Origin: Acidobacteriota bacterium | GTDB lineage: Bacteria; Acidobacteriota; Blastocatellia; Pyrinomonadales; Pyrinomonadaceae | DNA: 64,000 bases | NCBI GenBank assembly: GCA_019239425.1 | Contig: JAFAZX010000095.1 | Coordinates: 124,001-188,000, forward strand | Reading direction: 5' to 3' | In this document: piece by piece, positions 1 to 7,240 of the stretch | How the letters are laid out: the number at the start of each line of letters is the position of its first letter | Numbering within the stretch: position 1 is the first letter of the stretch | Translations under genes and position numbers: made by a program | Notes under the pieces: model-generated | Told to the model about the DNA's origin: nothing | Databases searched by the model: none | Seen by the model: the letters and a program-made list of their open reading frames with translations, nothing else

Positions 1-1
1 C

Positions 2-532
2 CACTGGCAGGCTGAGGCGACAGCGCGCGCGCTCGCGAACGAGCGCGTGACGGCCGTCTATTCGAGCGACCTCCTGCGCGCCGTACAGACGGCCGAGCCC
101 CTAGCGCGCGCGACCGGTTTGGAGGTCACGCGGACGGCGGCCCTGCGCGAGCGCAGCGTCGGGCTGATGGAGGGCTTGACGTTCGAGGAGGCGGCCGCGG
201 CGCACCCCGAAGAGTACGCGGCGCTGCTGCGGCGCGACTTCGAGCGCGTGCTGACGGGTGGCGAGAGCTACCGTCAGCTCCTCGACCGCGCCGCCGCCGA
301 ACTCGACCGCGCCGTCGAGCGCCACCGCGGCGGCACCGTCGCCCTCTTCTCGCACACGGGCACCATCTGCATTCTCGCCCTCCATCTCATGGGCGCCCTC
401 GACGCGCCGACCCTCAAGCCCGTCTGGATCACCTCCAGCAACTGCGGCGTCACGCGCTTCTCCATCGAGCACGGCGGCCTCGTCCGCATCAAGGCCCTCA
501 ACGACACGCGCCACCTCGCGGGGGTGGCGTAG
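2..532 (+). CDS. Histidine phosphatase superfamily protein, 5'-truncated by the window edge
   Basis: This is the C-terminal part of a phosphoglycerate-mutase-like (histidine phosphatase) enzyme. The reading frame is open from base 2, where it already encodes HWQAEATARALANERV, so a GTG at base 47 is internal and the catalytic RHG motif lies outside the window. Visible family signatures are VYSSDLLRAVQTAEPLA, ERSVGLMEGLTFEEA and the second catalytic histidine in FSHTGTI. Such enzymes dephosphorylate small phosphoesters in the cytoplasm; the exact substrate (phosphoglycerate, alpha-ribazole phosphate, sugar phosphate) cannot be told. The last codons are repeated as a decayed copy at 2367-2404. 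A near-perfect hairpin follows the stop. Family call is firm, substrate unknown. Confidence 0.9.
   Translation, partial: HWQAEATARALANERVTAVYSSDLLRAVQTAEPLARATGLEVTRTAALRERSVGLMEGLTFEEAAAAHPEEYAALLRRDFERVLTGGESYRQLLDRAAAELDRAVERHRGGTVALFSHTGTICILALHLMGALDAPTLKPVWITSSNCGVTRFSIEHGGLVRIKALNDTRHLAGVA
486..522 (+). repeat. Direct repeat copy A, 3' end of histidine phosphatase gene
   Basis: The segment starting GCATCAAGGCCCTCAACGAC matches bases 2367-2404 exactly for 21 nt, then continues as GCGCCACC(T/C)CGCGGG with a small offset. This copy is inside the phosphatase coding end; the distal copy is in non-coding DNA. The two copies bracket about 1.85 kb holding two hypothetical genes. Confidence 0.8.
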
Positions 533-552
533 AGTCACACGAGACAAACACG

Positions 553-596
553 GCGGCACGGCCGGGACGTTAAAAGCCATGTCCGGGCCGTGCCGC
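553..596. terminator. Hairpin terminator after the histidine phosphatase gene
   Basis: Arms of 16 nt (553-568 and 581-596) pair with a single mismatch around a 12-nt loop. It lies between two convergent genes, so it can serve both. The T-tract is weak, so intrinsic termination is probable rather than certain. Confidence 0.7.
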
Positions 597-654
597 TGTG
601 AATCCTCTTACCCGCCGGCCGACTCCGCGCCGCACGAGGTTGAAGGGTGTCGGG

Positions 655-993
655 CTAGAGCAGGGCGCTCCCCAGTGTGATGAGGCTGCTGCCCAGGTGG
701 ACGGCGGCCGTGACGGCGTCGAGGACTTTCACGATCTGCTTCAGGTTGCTGAGCATCCCAGAAATTTGCTCCTTGGCGTCCTTCACGTCCTGAGTCAGCT
801 TCTTGACGAGCGGGTCGTTCTGCTGGAAGACGCGGTTCTGCGCCTCGAAGAAGTTGTCGCGCGCGGTGACGTATGACACCCGCAGACGGTCGCGCTGCTC
901 CTCGGTCGTGCAGGCGGCGAACAGCTTGTTGAAGTTGAGGTCGAGGAGAAAGTAAATCTCCTTCAGCTCCTTGAAGCTCGGTGAGTTTGCCAT
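655..993 (-). CDS. Hypothetical protein, 112 aa, helical with hydrophobic C-terminus
   Basis: I do not recognise a family. The protein is predicted mostly helical: an acidic/basic amphipathic stretch (residues about 8-85, with KKLTQDVKDAKEQISGML) followed by a hydrophobic, small-residue C-terminus ending LGSSLITLGSALL that could insert into or lie on a membrane. A clear GGAGG ribosome-binding site precedes the ATG. It is 44 nt downstream of the lipoprotein gene on the same strand, so the two are probably co-transcribed and may act together at the envelope. Both lie inside the segment bracketed by the phosphatase 3'-end direct repeat. Confidence 0.75.
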   Translation of the reverse strand: MANSPSFKELKEIYFLLDLNFNKLFAACTTEEQRDRLRVSYVTARDNFFEAQNRVFQQNDPLVKKLTQDVKDAKEQISGMLSNLKQIVKVLDAVTAAVHLGSSLITLGSALL

Positions 994-1037
994 GATTCCT
1001 CCATTTGCCTCTTACGGCGCGTGCGCCGCGGGTCGGA

Positions 1038-2060
1038 TTATTCGGACTTCTTCGCCTCGCGTAGCTTATTGATCTCGTCCACGTAGGCCTGGGCGCGCGC
1101 CACGGCGGCGAGCACGCCGTCCAGACTGAGCCCGCGTTTGGCTTGAAGCTCCTGGTGCGCGGTGGCTAGGTCCGCGAGGCCCGCGCTCATGCTGTCGGCG
1201 GCCCCGGCCGAGAGGGTCGCCATGCGCAGCATGCGCACGCGGATCATCTCCATCAGCCCGGCGATGGTCGGCGCGTCGATGACGGGCTTGTCCGCGCCCG
1301 CCAGCTTGATGCCAAGCGAGTCCGGCACCTTCTGGAGCAGCGGGAGGGCGAGCACCATCTTGTTCTCGATGAGGTACTGCGCCACGATGATCGCTTTGTT
1401 GCCGCGCTCCTCGGTGATCGACTTGTAGACATCCTTCTCGGCATCGACCAGCTTGGTCAGCCCTTCGACTATCGACAAGAGAATTTTGCTGCCCTTGCGG
1501 ATGTCGCGGGACTGCTTCCAGCCGGCGATGTCGCTGGCGACCATCCCGAAGAGGGTGGACGGGTTGATGCCGGCCTGCGGGAGCGAGGTCAGGCCGGTGA
1601 TCTCAGTCGCCAGCGCCTCCGCCGAACTCTTCACCGCCCCCGACGCGTCGAAGGTCGAAAGGTCTTTGAGGGCGTTGTACGTGGTGACCAGCCGGCGCGC
1701 CAGTTTTGCCCTCGCGTTGAGGGCGTCCAGCCGTTTCTGTAAAAGGTCTTGCTCCCGCGCGTCGAAGGTGATCGGGTGTTGCGGAGCCGCGCCGCCCGCG
1801 GCCGCCGCGGCCATCGAGTTCCTGATCGACACGTTGAAGGCTTCGAACTCCCAGGTGTCTATCGTGTCCTGGATGAGCGAGTCATAATATTTGGCGAGGG
1901 TGTCGGCGGCCGCGGCTCCCGTCTTGGCCAGCGCCTCGCCTTCCGCACGGTTGTCGCAGCCGGTCAACCCGGCCAGGATGGGGAGCAAGAGGAACAGCGC
2001 GAGCGTTGAGCTCAGAGCCCTCTTCGCGCGTGGAACGTGCTGACGAAAAGCTAGTCGCAT
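1038..2060 (-). CDS. Putative lipoprotein, 340 aa, unknown function
   Basis: The N-terminus is a lipoprotein signal: basic residues, a hydrophobic core (ALFLLLPILAG) and the lipobox LTGC with the modified cysteine at about residue 35. The rest is long, helical and alanine/leucine-rich without cysteines or obvious catalytic motifs, including many Lys/Glu heptad-like stretches that suggest coiled-coil or helical-bundle structure. No family was recognised. An AAAGGA motif sits before the ATG. It is the first gene of a likely two-gene operon with the 112-residue protein. The pair lies between two copies of the neighbouring phosphatase 3' end, which hints that it arrived as a unit. Confidence 0.8.
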   Translation of the reverse strand: MRLAFRQHVPRAKRALSSTLALFLLLPILAGLTGCDNRAEGEALAKTGAAAADTLAKYYDSLIQDTIDTWEFEAFNVSIRNSMAAAAAGGAAPQHPITFDAREQDLLQKRLDALNARAKLARRLVTTYNALKDLSTFDASGAVKSSAEALATEITGLTSLPQAGINPSTLFGMVASDIAGWKQSRDIRKGSKILLSIVEGLTKLVDAEKDVYKSITEERGNKAIIVAQYLIENKMVLALPLLQKVPDSLGIKLAGADKPVIDAPTIAGLMEMIRVRMLRMATLSAGAADSMSAGLADLATAHQELQAKRGLSLDGVLAAVARAQAYVDEINKLREAKKSE

Positions 2061-2366
2061 TCACTAATTCCTTTCGGTTTGTGGTTCCCTTCATCCAGAT
2101 ATGACGCCCGGCCCAATTTCATTTCGCGGCTGGGGTGGCGGAGGGTAGATATCCTCGGGATGGAGAAAGCAAAGGGGTGCGAAAGTTCACGCTTATTACT
2201 TTTGTGTGGCACATGGGCGACGAGTATCGGTAGCGCTCCCCGCCTCCGTAATCGATGGCCTTACCTGATGTCATCCCCTCAATAGTTAACGCGCCGCTTC
2301 ATTGCCGAAACCATCAGCCCCTTTCGCACCTAAGCCTTTCGGCTTCCGCTTTACTCCGCCCTTTCA

Positions 2367-2404
2367 GCATCAAGGCCCTCAACGACAAGGCGCCACCCCG
2401 CGGG
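2367..2404 (+). pseudogene. Direct repeat copy B: remnant of histidine phosphatase 3' end
   Basis: The frame here reads SIKALNDK, matching RIKALNDT of the intact gene, and then shifts by one base relative to it. There is no detectable homology upstream of the repeat, so only about 38 bp were duplicated or retained. Confidence 0.65.
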
Positions 2405-2424
2405 CATCTGAGCTTAGAAAGAGG

Positions 2425-2471
2425 GGCGGCGCGGCCCTCATCAATTGATGATTGATGAGGGCCGCGCCGCC
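2425..2471. terminator. Perfect 20-bp stem hairpin
   Basis: Two 20-nt arms pair perfectly around a 7-nt loop (TTGATGA). The GC-rich lower stem and position just beyond the stop of the Omp85-like gene on the minus strand fit a transcription terminator. Confidence 0.8.
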
Positions 2472-2505
2472 TTAGACCTGAATTTTCTTCCGAGTCCGCG
2501 AACGT

Positions 2506-3882
2506 TCAGCGGATGAGGCGCGCGCCGCGCTGCGTGCCGCCGCCGCCGAAGTAGGTGTGGCTGCCCTCGCCGGTGCCGAGCGCGACGTAGAAGCGGAAGA
2601 GCACGTTGTCGAGCTGGCGCGGGACGACGACGATGCCGAGGCCGTAGGAGTGGCGCAGCCGGCCGTCGCCGAAGCGGCTGACGCTCGAAGCCACCTTCCC
2701 CGTGTCGTAGAAGGCGATGAAGTCGAGCGGCCCGTAGAACCTTTGCAGGAACTCCGTCTGCACGAGCGCGTAGTCGCGGTCGCGGAAGCGGTAGTCGCGG
2801 AAGCCGCGCAGCGTGTCGTCGCCGCGGATGTTCGAGCCGCCGAGCGTCTCCATCAGGTAGAAGGGCACGCGCTGCCCCTCGCTCGTCTCGCTCAGCGAGA
2901 GGCGGCCGCGCACGCGCAACTCTGTGTTCGCGCCGATGGGGAACTTGTTCCTCAAGTCCATGTCGAAGCGGCGGAACGAGTAGCGGTGCTCCTGCAAGTC
3001 CTGGTAGACGTGGTAGAGGAAGACGTATTCGAACTTGCGCGCCTCGGGCTGGCGCGCCTCGTGGATGCGCGCGTAGGCGGCGAGGTGCAGGTAGGCGGGC
3101 TGCGCGCCGAGGCCCGGCGCCGTCGCCTCGTTGTAGACGCGCTCGACCGAGCGCACGGTCGGGTTCGTGATCGGCCGGATGTCGGGGAAGATGCCCTCGA
3201 TGGCGCCGCCCACGTCGAGCCAGCAGTGACGCTCTGAGGCCGTCGAGAAGTCCGCGCCGACGACGCCCTCGCGGTAGTGGTAGACGGCTCGATCCTGCTC
3301 CCTCGACTCCGGCCCCGTGCCGAAGTAGTCGAGCCGCGGCATGTCCTTGACGAGCCCGTAGAGGTCAAACTTCGTGACGTTCTGCGGGCCTAACTTGGTG
3401 GTGCACGGTGTCTGGCTAGTCGGAAATTTCTCCAGGTGAAGGTTCGCGTCCAACTCCCAATACTTCTTGATCGAGACCCTGGCCGACGCGTCGGACTGTG
3501 TGAACCAGTGCTCGCTTGTCGTTGCGTGGTTGATCCCCACCCCGCCCGCCTGGCCGCCCCCCGGCGCCACGCTCCCGTGGACAAAGTGGAGGCCGTGATA
3601 CCCCTTCACCGTCACCAACTCGTACTTGCTCTTAAGACACTTGAAGTACTCGTTGATGCCCCTCTTGTCCTTGCCCGGCGGCAGGGCGCAGGGATCCGGC
3701 GGCGGTATCGCAGACGGGGCGTCCGGTTCAGGCTCCGCGACGGGCGCGCGGGGCGGGGGCGTCTGCGCACGCGCCGCGGCGCAGCACAGGAGCAGGGCGA
3801 GGCAGACGGGCAGGCGGCGCAAGACCGCGCCGGTAGCAACGCGGCGCGCGCGGCGTGCGTCTTCACGTGTGGCTGAGTTCAT
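2506..3882 (-). CDS. BamA/TamA-family (Omp85) outer-membrane protein, 458 aa
   Basis: A signal peptide (RLPVCLALLLCCAAARAQ) is followed by a proline-rich linker and a beta-barrel-like region of alternating aromatic strands. The diagnostic feature is TLRGFRDYRFRDRD at about residues 360-375, the conserved (V/L)RG(F/Y) loop-6 motif of Omp85 barrels, followed by closing strands with FIAFYDTGKV, as in surface-antigen (D15) domains. No POTRA domains can be recognised, so it is not BamA itself; it is closer to the short single-barrel surface-antigen proteins. Four cysteines occur in the N-terminal half. GGAGGA precedes the start. It lies 69 nt downstream of a phosphoesterase gene on the same strand, suggesting an operon in which the barrel supports envelope phosphate or lipid metabolism. 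Confidence 0.8.
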   Translation of the reverse strand: MNSATREDARRARRVATGAVLRRLPVCLALLLCCAAARAQTPPPRAPVAEPEPDAPSAIPPPDPCALPPGKDKRGINEYFKCLKSKYELVTVKGYHGLHFVHGSVAPGGGQAGGVGINHATTSEHWFTQSDASARVSIKKYWELDANLHLEKFPTSQTPCTTKLGPQNVTKFDLYGLVKDMPRLDYFGTGPESREQDRAVYHYREGVVGADFSTASERHCWLDVGGAIEGIFPDIRPITNPTVRSVERVYNEATAPGLGAQPAYLHLAAYARIHEARQPEARKFEYVFLYHVYQDLQEHRYSFRRFDMDLRNKFPIGANTELRVRGRLSLSETSEGQRVPFYLMETLGGSNIRGDDTLRGFRDYRFRDRDYALVQTEFLQRFYGPLDFIAFYDTGKVASSVSRFGDGRLRHSYGLGIVVVPRQLDNVLFRFYVALGTGEGSHTYFGGGGTQRGARLIR

Positions 3883-3951
3883 AAGTCTTCCTCCGACACG
3901 GTCTCACGGAGCCGTTGCGTTTCGAAGCGGGTTGCGACCGCGGCTGTGCGC

Positions 3952-5553
3952 TCAACGCCTCTTCGAAGCGCCTTTCTTACTCGCCTTGCCGCCCTTCTTG
4001 GACGCCTTCTTGGCCCCCTTCTTGGACGCCTTCTTGCCGGACTTACGGCCCTTCCCGGCGCCCTTCGCCGCGGCCTGCGTTGGCACACCGTTGTGCTTCC
4101 CCGCGAGCCTCTCGCGGATCGCGGCGAAGTACTCGGCGGCCTCCTGCTCGGTCGAGATGGAGCTGACGAGAATGCCCGTCTGCTCCTGAGGCGGGAGGTG
4201 TCTCTCGAAGGTGAAGGCGTGTTGAATCATCGCCTCGGTCAGCTCGGAAATCTGTCCGCCGGAAGGGGTCGGGGCGACGGCGAGTTCCTTGGCCGAGACC
4301 CGCGTCGCTTTCGCGGCCGGCTTCGCCACCGCCTCCGCCACGCCGAGGAACGTCGAAGCGTGGGCGGCGGGTGCGGCGGCCGCGGCGTCCGTCGGCTGCG
4401 GGATGTTGACCTTGCCCGGCCGCGGGGCCGCGAGCGTGAGAGCGTCTTCGAACGTGTTCGCGGTGCGGTCGCGCTGCGTGAGGAAGGTCGGGGCCGACGT
4501 GACGAAAAGCTTGCTGGCCGTCGCGATGATGGAGGTGTGGTCGAAGACCTTGTTGTGGATGATCGTCCCGCGCGGGATGAACGGTGAGACGAGCACCGCC
4601 GGCACGCGCACGCCGAGGCGCTCGAAGCTGAAGGGCGGCGAGCCGGTGTGCCCGTCGCCGGGGTTGACGGTCGCGGGCGGCGGCACGTGGTCGTAGAGCC
4701 CGCCGTGCTCGTCGTACGTGATGACGAGGAGCGAACTCTCCCAGACCTTCTTGTTGGCGGTCAGCGCCTCGTAGACAGACCTGATGACCATCTCGCCCTG
4801 GAAGACGTGGTGGTCGGGGTGCTGGTCGGCCGCGGCGAAGAACTGCCCCGGCAGGTTGAGGTTGTTGAACCGCGGCTCGATGAAGCTGAAGGCCGGGAGC
4901 TTGTCGTTCTTGCAGTCGTCGCGGAAGCTGTCGAAGAAGGAGAAGAACTTCTTGGCGCGCTGCAGGAGGAAGCCGACGGCGAGGCCGATGGTCACGTCGG
5001 TGTAGTAAATCTTCGAAGAGACGCCGTGGCCGTCGAGCAGCTCGAAGACGGTCTTGAGCTTGAGGTAGTTCGGGTTCATGTCCACGCGGCCGAGCGAGGT
5101 GCCGGCCCACGCGAAGGCGCGGTTCGGCAGCGTCGGCCCCGGCACGGACGCGAACCAGCGGTCGCAGACGGCGTACTCGCGCGCGAGCGTCGCGAGCGTC
5201 GGCAGGCGGCCCGGCCCGAAGCACTTCATAATGTTGTGCGACTTCTGCACGTTCTTCGTCTTGCCCTGGTAGGCCTTGACGAAGCCCTGCATGTTGGCCG
5301 CGCCCGTCGCGGTCGAGTTGCCGAAAATCTGCTCGTTGACGCTGATGAAGTCGTGGCCGGGGTCTGGGGTGAGGTCGCCCGCGTAGCGAGCGTCGGGCGT
5401 GACCCGCACCGGCACGCCGTTGATGTCCGGGTTGGTCTCGGCCCCCGTCAGCCCGTCGATGGGCCAGTCGGGGCTCTTGAGGAAGCCCAGCATGTGGTCG
5501 AACGAGCGGTTCTCCATCATCAGGACTACGAGGTGCTCGATTCTGTTTGGCAT
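3952..5553 (-). CDS. Phosphoesterase (phospholipase C/acid phosphatase family, PF04185-like) with lysine-rich C-terminal tail
   Basis: The catalytic domain begins almost at residue 1 (IEHLVVLMMENRSFDHMLGF), the metal-binding signature of phosphoesterases related to phospholipase C and AcpA. Further motifs are VPGPTLPNRAF and YDEHGGLYDHVPPP. These enzymes hydrolyse phosphodiesters or phosphomonoesters using divalent metals. Unlike most relatives there is no Tat or Sec signal. The last 35 residues or so are a Lys/Gly/Ala/Ser repeat (GKKASKKGAKKASKKGG...), resembling a histone-H1 tail and likely to bind nucleic acid or another polyanion. GGAGGAG precedes the start. The Omp85-like gene follows. 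A paralogue at 15067-16653 has a similar basic tract at the other end. Confidence 0.88.
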   Translation of the reverse strand: MPNRIEHLVVLMMENRSFDHMLGFLKSPDWPIDGLTGAETNPDINGVPVRVTPDARYAGDLTPDPGHDFISVNEQIFGNSTATGAANMQGFVKAYQGKTKNVQKSHNIMKCFGPGRLPTLATLAREYAVCDRWFASVPGPTLPNRAFAWAGTSLGRVDMNPNYLKLKTVFELLDGHGVSSKIYYTDVTIGLAVGFLLQRAKKFFSFFDSFRDDCKNDKLPAFSFIEPRFNNLNLPGQFFAAADQHPDHHVFQGEMVIRSVYEALTANKKVWESSLLVITYDEHGGLYDHVPPPATVNPGDGHTGSPPFSFERLGVRVPAVLVSPFIPRGTIIHNKVFDHTSIIATASKLFVTSAPTFLTQRDRTANTFEDALTLAAPRPGKVNIPQPTDAAAAAPAAHASTFLGVAEAVAKPAAKATRVSAKELAVAPTPSGGQISELTEAMIQHAFTFERHLPPQEQTGILVSSISTEQEAAEYFAAIRERLAGKHNGVPTQAAAKGAGKGRKSGKKASKKGAKKASKKGGKASKKGASKRR

Positions 5554-5957
5554 GAGTCTGCTCCTCCAGGCGGCGCGGCGCGGGCGCGCCGGGCCGGGCG
5601 TTGAAGTTTTCGTCGGCGGGGCGGGAGGGAGCGAAGCTCCCCCCTTGCGACTGCGTGGCCCTCGGTTCGGACTGTCTGTGTGCGAGTGAGGCCAGCGGGG
5701 CGTCTAAGACCCGTTGGCTGGCGTGCGACGCGTTTGAGACGGACGCACGATATGCCCAAACCCGCCGGCTGTCAACAGAAATGTCTCCGGCGGCCGGAGC
5801 CATCCCTCACATAAGAATATGACGCCCGGCGCCCTTCTGTTACACCGTCGGGTGAAAATAGTGAAGGCGGGAGGGGCCGTGCTTTTCGTCGTCGGCCGAC
5901 GACGAAAAGCACGGCCCCTCCCGCCTTCGAATGTACCCTCCGGCCTTAAGCCCTACC
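5554..5957. other. Intergenic region between phosphoesterase and nuoB
   Basis: It holds the upstream region of the phosphoesterase gene and the 66-bp perfect palindrome downstream of nuoB. No gene is supported; a short open frame that crosses the palindrome is an artefact. I saw no convincing promoter. Confidence 0.6.
5863..5928. repeat. 66-bp perfect palindrome downstream of nuoB
   Basis: Two 33-nt arms meet with no spacer at 5895/5896 (centre GTCGG/CCGAC) without a mismatch. As RNA from the nuo strand it would form a very stable hairpin 30 nt past the nuoB stop, so termination or 3'-end protection is the simplest role. Its length and lack of a loop are unusual. Confidence 0.9.
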
Positions 5958-6614
5958 TCACCCCTTTAACTCCGCGGCCGCCTCGACGGCCTCGGCGTCG
6001 AGCGGGGCGAGTTCGGCGAGCGAGGCCTGGTCTTCGTCTTCGGGGAGGTAGCGGCGGCGGTGGACGCTGCCGTCCGACTCGAAGATGTAGGCGGCGGGGG
6101 CCTCGCGCATGATGATCTCTTGCAGGCACATCAGCCCGTAGAGCAGCGCCTCGGGGCGCGGCGGGCAGCCGGGGATGTAGACGTCCACCGGGATGACGCG
6201 GTCGACGCCCTGCATCGTCGAGTAGGAGTCGAACGGGCCGCCCGTCGAGGCGCACGCGCCCATCGCGATGGCCCACTTCGGCTCGGGCATCTGGTCGTAG
6301 ACCCTCCGCACGACCGGCCCCATCTTCAAGGTCACCGTGCCGGCGACGATGATGAGGTCGCTCTGCCGCGGGCTGGGCCGGAAGACGCCCGCGCCGAAGC
6401 GGTCGATGTCGAAGCGCGAGGAGCCGGCCGCGATCATCTCGATGGCGCAGCACGCCAGCCCGAACGTCATCGGCCACAGGGCGGACTTGCGCCCCCAGTT
6501 GACGAGGCCGCGCACGGGCTTCGCCCCCATCACCGGCGCGGCGACGTTGCGCCGCAGCGCGTTGAAGATCGAATCGACCGTCGTTAAGACGATGCCTTCC
6601 TGATGCTCAGCCAT
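5958..6614 (-). CDS. nuoB: NADH-quinone oxidoreductase subunit B
   Basis: NuoB is the complex I peripheral-arm subunit carrying iron-sulfur cluster N2, the last centre before quinone. The cluster ligands are visible: the tandem Cys55-Cys56 in GLACCAIE, Cys121 in GACAST and Cys150 in PGCPPRPE. The fold signatures FRPSPRQSDL and AGTVTLKMGP are also present. At 218 residues it is slightly longer than usual owing to an acidic, alanine-rich C-terminal extension. nuoA lies upstream with a 100-nt gap that contains a 20-bp inverted repeat. nuoC and the remaining subunits are not next to it; a long palindrome follows directly, so this nuoAB pair is detached from the rest of the operon. Confidence 0.97.
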   Translation of the reverse strand: MAEHQEGIVLTTVDSIFNALRRNVAAPVMGAKPVRGLVNWGRKSALWPMTFGLACCAIEMIAAGSSRFDIDRFGAGVFRPSPRQSDLIIVAGTVTLKMGPVVRRVYDQMPEPKWAIAMGACASTGGPFDSYSTMQGVDRVIPVDVYIPGCPPRPEALLYGLMCLQEIIMREAPAAYIFESDGSVHRRRYLPEDEDQASLAELAPLDAEAVEAAAELKG

Positions 6615-6624
6615 ATCAAGAAAT

Positions 6625-6700
6625 GATGAAGGCGGAAGGATGAAGGATGAAGGCCGAACCGTCCGGCTCTCATCTTTCAGTTCATCCTTCCGCCTTCATC
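6625..6700. repeat. Inverted repeat with repetitive arms between nuoA and nuoB
   Basis: Arms of 20 nt (6625-6644 and 6681-6700) are perfectly complementary around a 36-nt loop. The arms are built from the repeated word GAAGGAT. It sits inside a likely operon, so it may attenuate or stabilise the nuoB message. Similar elements occur at 21506, 32945 and 43365. Confidence 0.75.
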
Positions 6701-6714
6701 CTTCATCCTTTCTC

Positions 6715-7146
6715 TTATGCCCACTCTAAGGCGCCTTTGCGCCAGGCGTAGTAGTAGCCGACGACGAGGATGCCGATGAAGACGAACATCTCGATGAGCG
6801 CGAACTTGGTGAAGGAGAAGTTGTCGCCCATGAAGATGATGGCCCAGGGCAGCAGGAAGATGGTCTCCACGTCGAAGACGAGGAAGAGCATCGCCACGAT
6901 GTAGTAGCGGACGGTGAAGCGGTCGTGCGCCTCCGTGACCGGGTCGATGCCGCACTCGTAGGGGCGCATCTTCGCCTTGCCGTACAGGTTCGGCCGCACG
7001 AAGCGGCCGAGCACGACGGGCAGCACGGGGAAGACCGCCGCCACCAGGAGGAAGACCATCACGGGCCAGTAGGCCGTCAGCGGCCCGCCCACGCCCGCGG
7101 CGCCGGCCGCGGGGGCGTTCGCTTGCAGGAGGAACGTGCTCAGCAT
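6715..7146 (-). CDS. nuoA: NADH-quinone oxidoreductase subunit A
   Basis: NuoA is a small membrane subunit of complex I near the quinone-binding region. Three membrane helices are apparent (about residues 25-47, 78-102 and 108-132). The conserved loop PYECG and the motif RFTVRYYIVAMLFLVFDVE are diagnostic. At 143 residues the length is usual, with a slightly long Ala/Gly-rich N-terminus. It is the first gene of the nuoA-nuoB pair. GAGACAAGAG upstream of the ATG is a modest ribosome-binding site. Confidence 0.97.
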   Translation of the reverse strand: MLSTFLLQANAPAAGAAGVGGPLTAYWPVMVFLLVAAVFPVLPVVLGRFVRPNLYGKAKMRPYECGIDPVTEAHDRFTVRYYIVAMLFLVFDVETIFLLPWAIIFMGDNFSFTKFALIEMFVFIGILVVGYYYAWRKGALEWA

Positions 7147-7240
7147 CTCTTGTCTCGCCTTCGGTTGGTGCGCTAGAGCGTGCGGCGAAATGAAGAACTG
7201 GGCGGATTCTAGGCCGCGCGTCTGACGTTGTCAAAACCTT

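Larger units (their letters stand above)
2061..2505. other. Intergenic region with decayed gene end and hairpin
   Basis: This non-coding stretch is less GC-rich than its surroundings. It contains, near its right end, the second copy of the histidine phosphatase 3' end (frameshifted relative to the original) and then a strong 20-bp hairpin. No intact gene is visible; short open frames here have no ribosome-binding site or recognisable product. Confidence 0.6.

Noticed and set aside
2255..2455. Open frame of 66 codons over the duplicated phosphatase end
   Set aside because: No ribosome-binding site and no family; only the 38-bp repeat in it is meaningful.
4043..5803. Long antisense open frame opposite the first phosphoesterase
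   Set aside because: Arg/Ala/Pro-rich composition typical of a GC-rich shadow frame; the phosphoesterase frame has recognisable catalytic motifs.
2099..5830. Shared 14-nt word ATATGACGCCCGGC at 2099-2112 and 5817-5830
   Set aside because: Matches of this length are expected by chance in 64 kb of GC-rich DNA and the flanks do not extend it.
5819..6112. Plus-strand open frame crossing the 66-bp palindrome
   Set aside because: It overlaps the end of nuoB in antisense and has no recognisable product.
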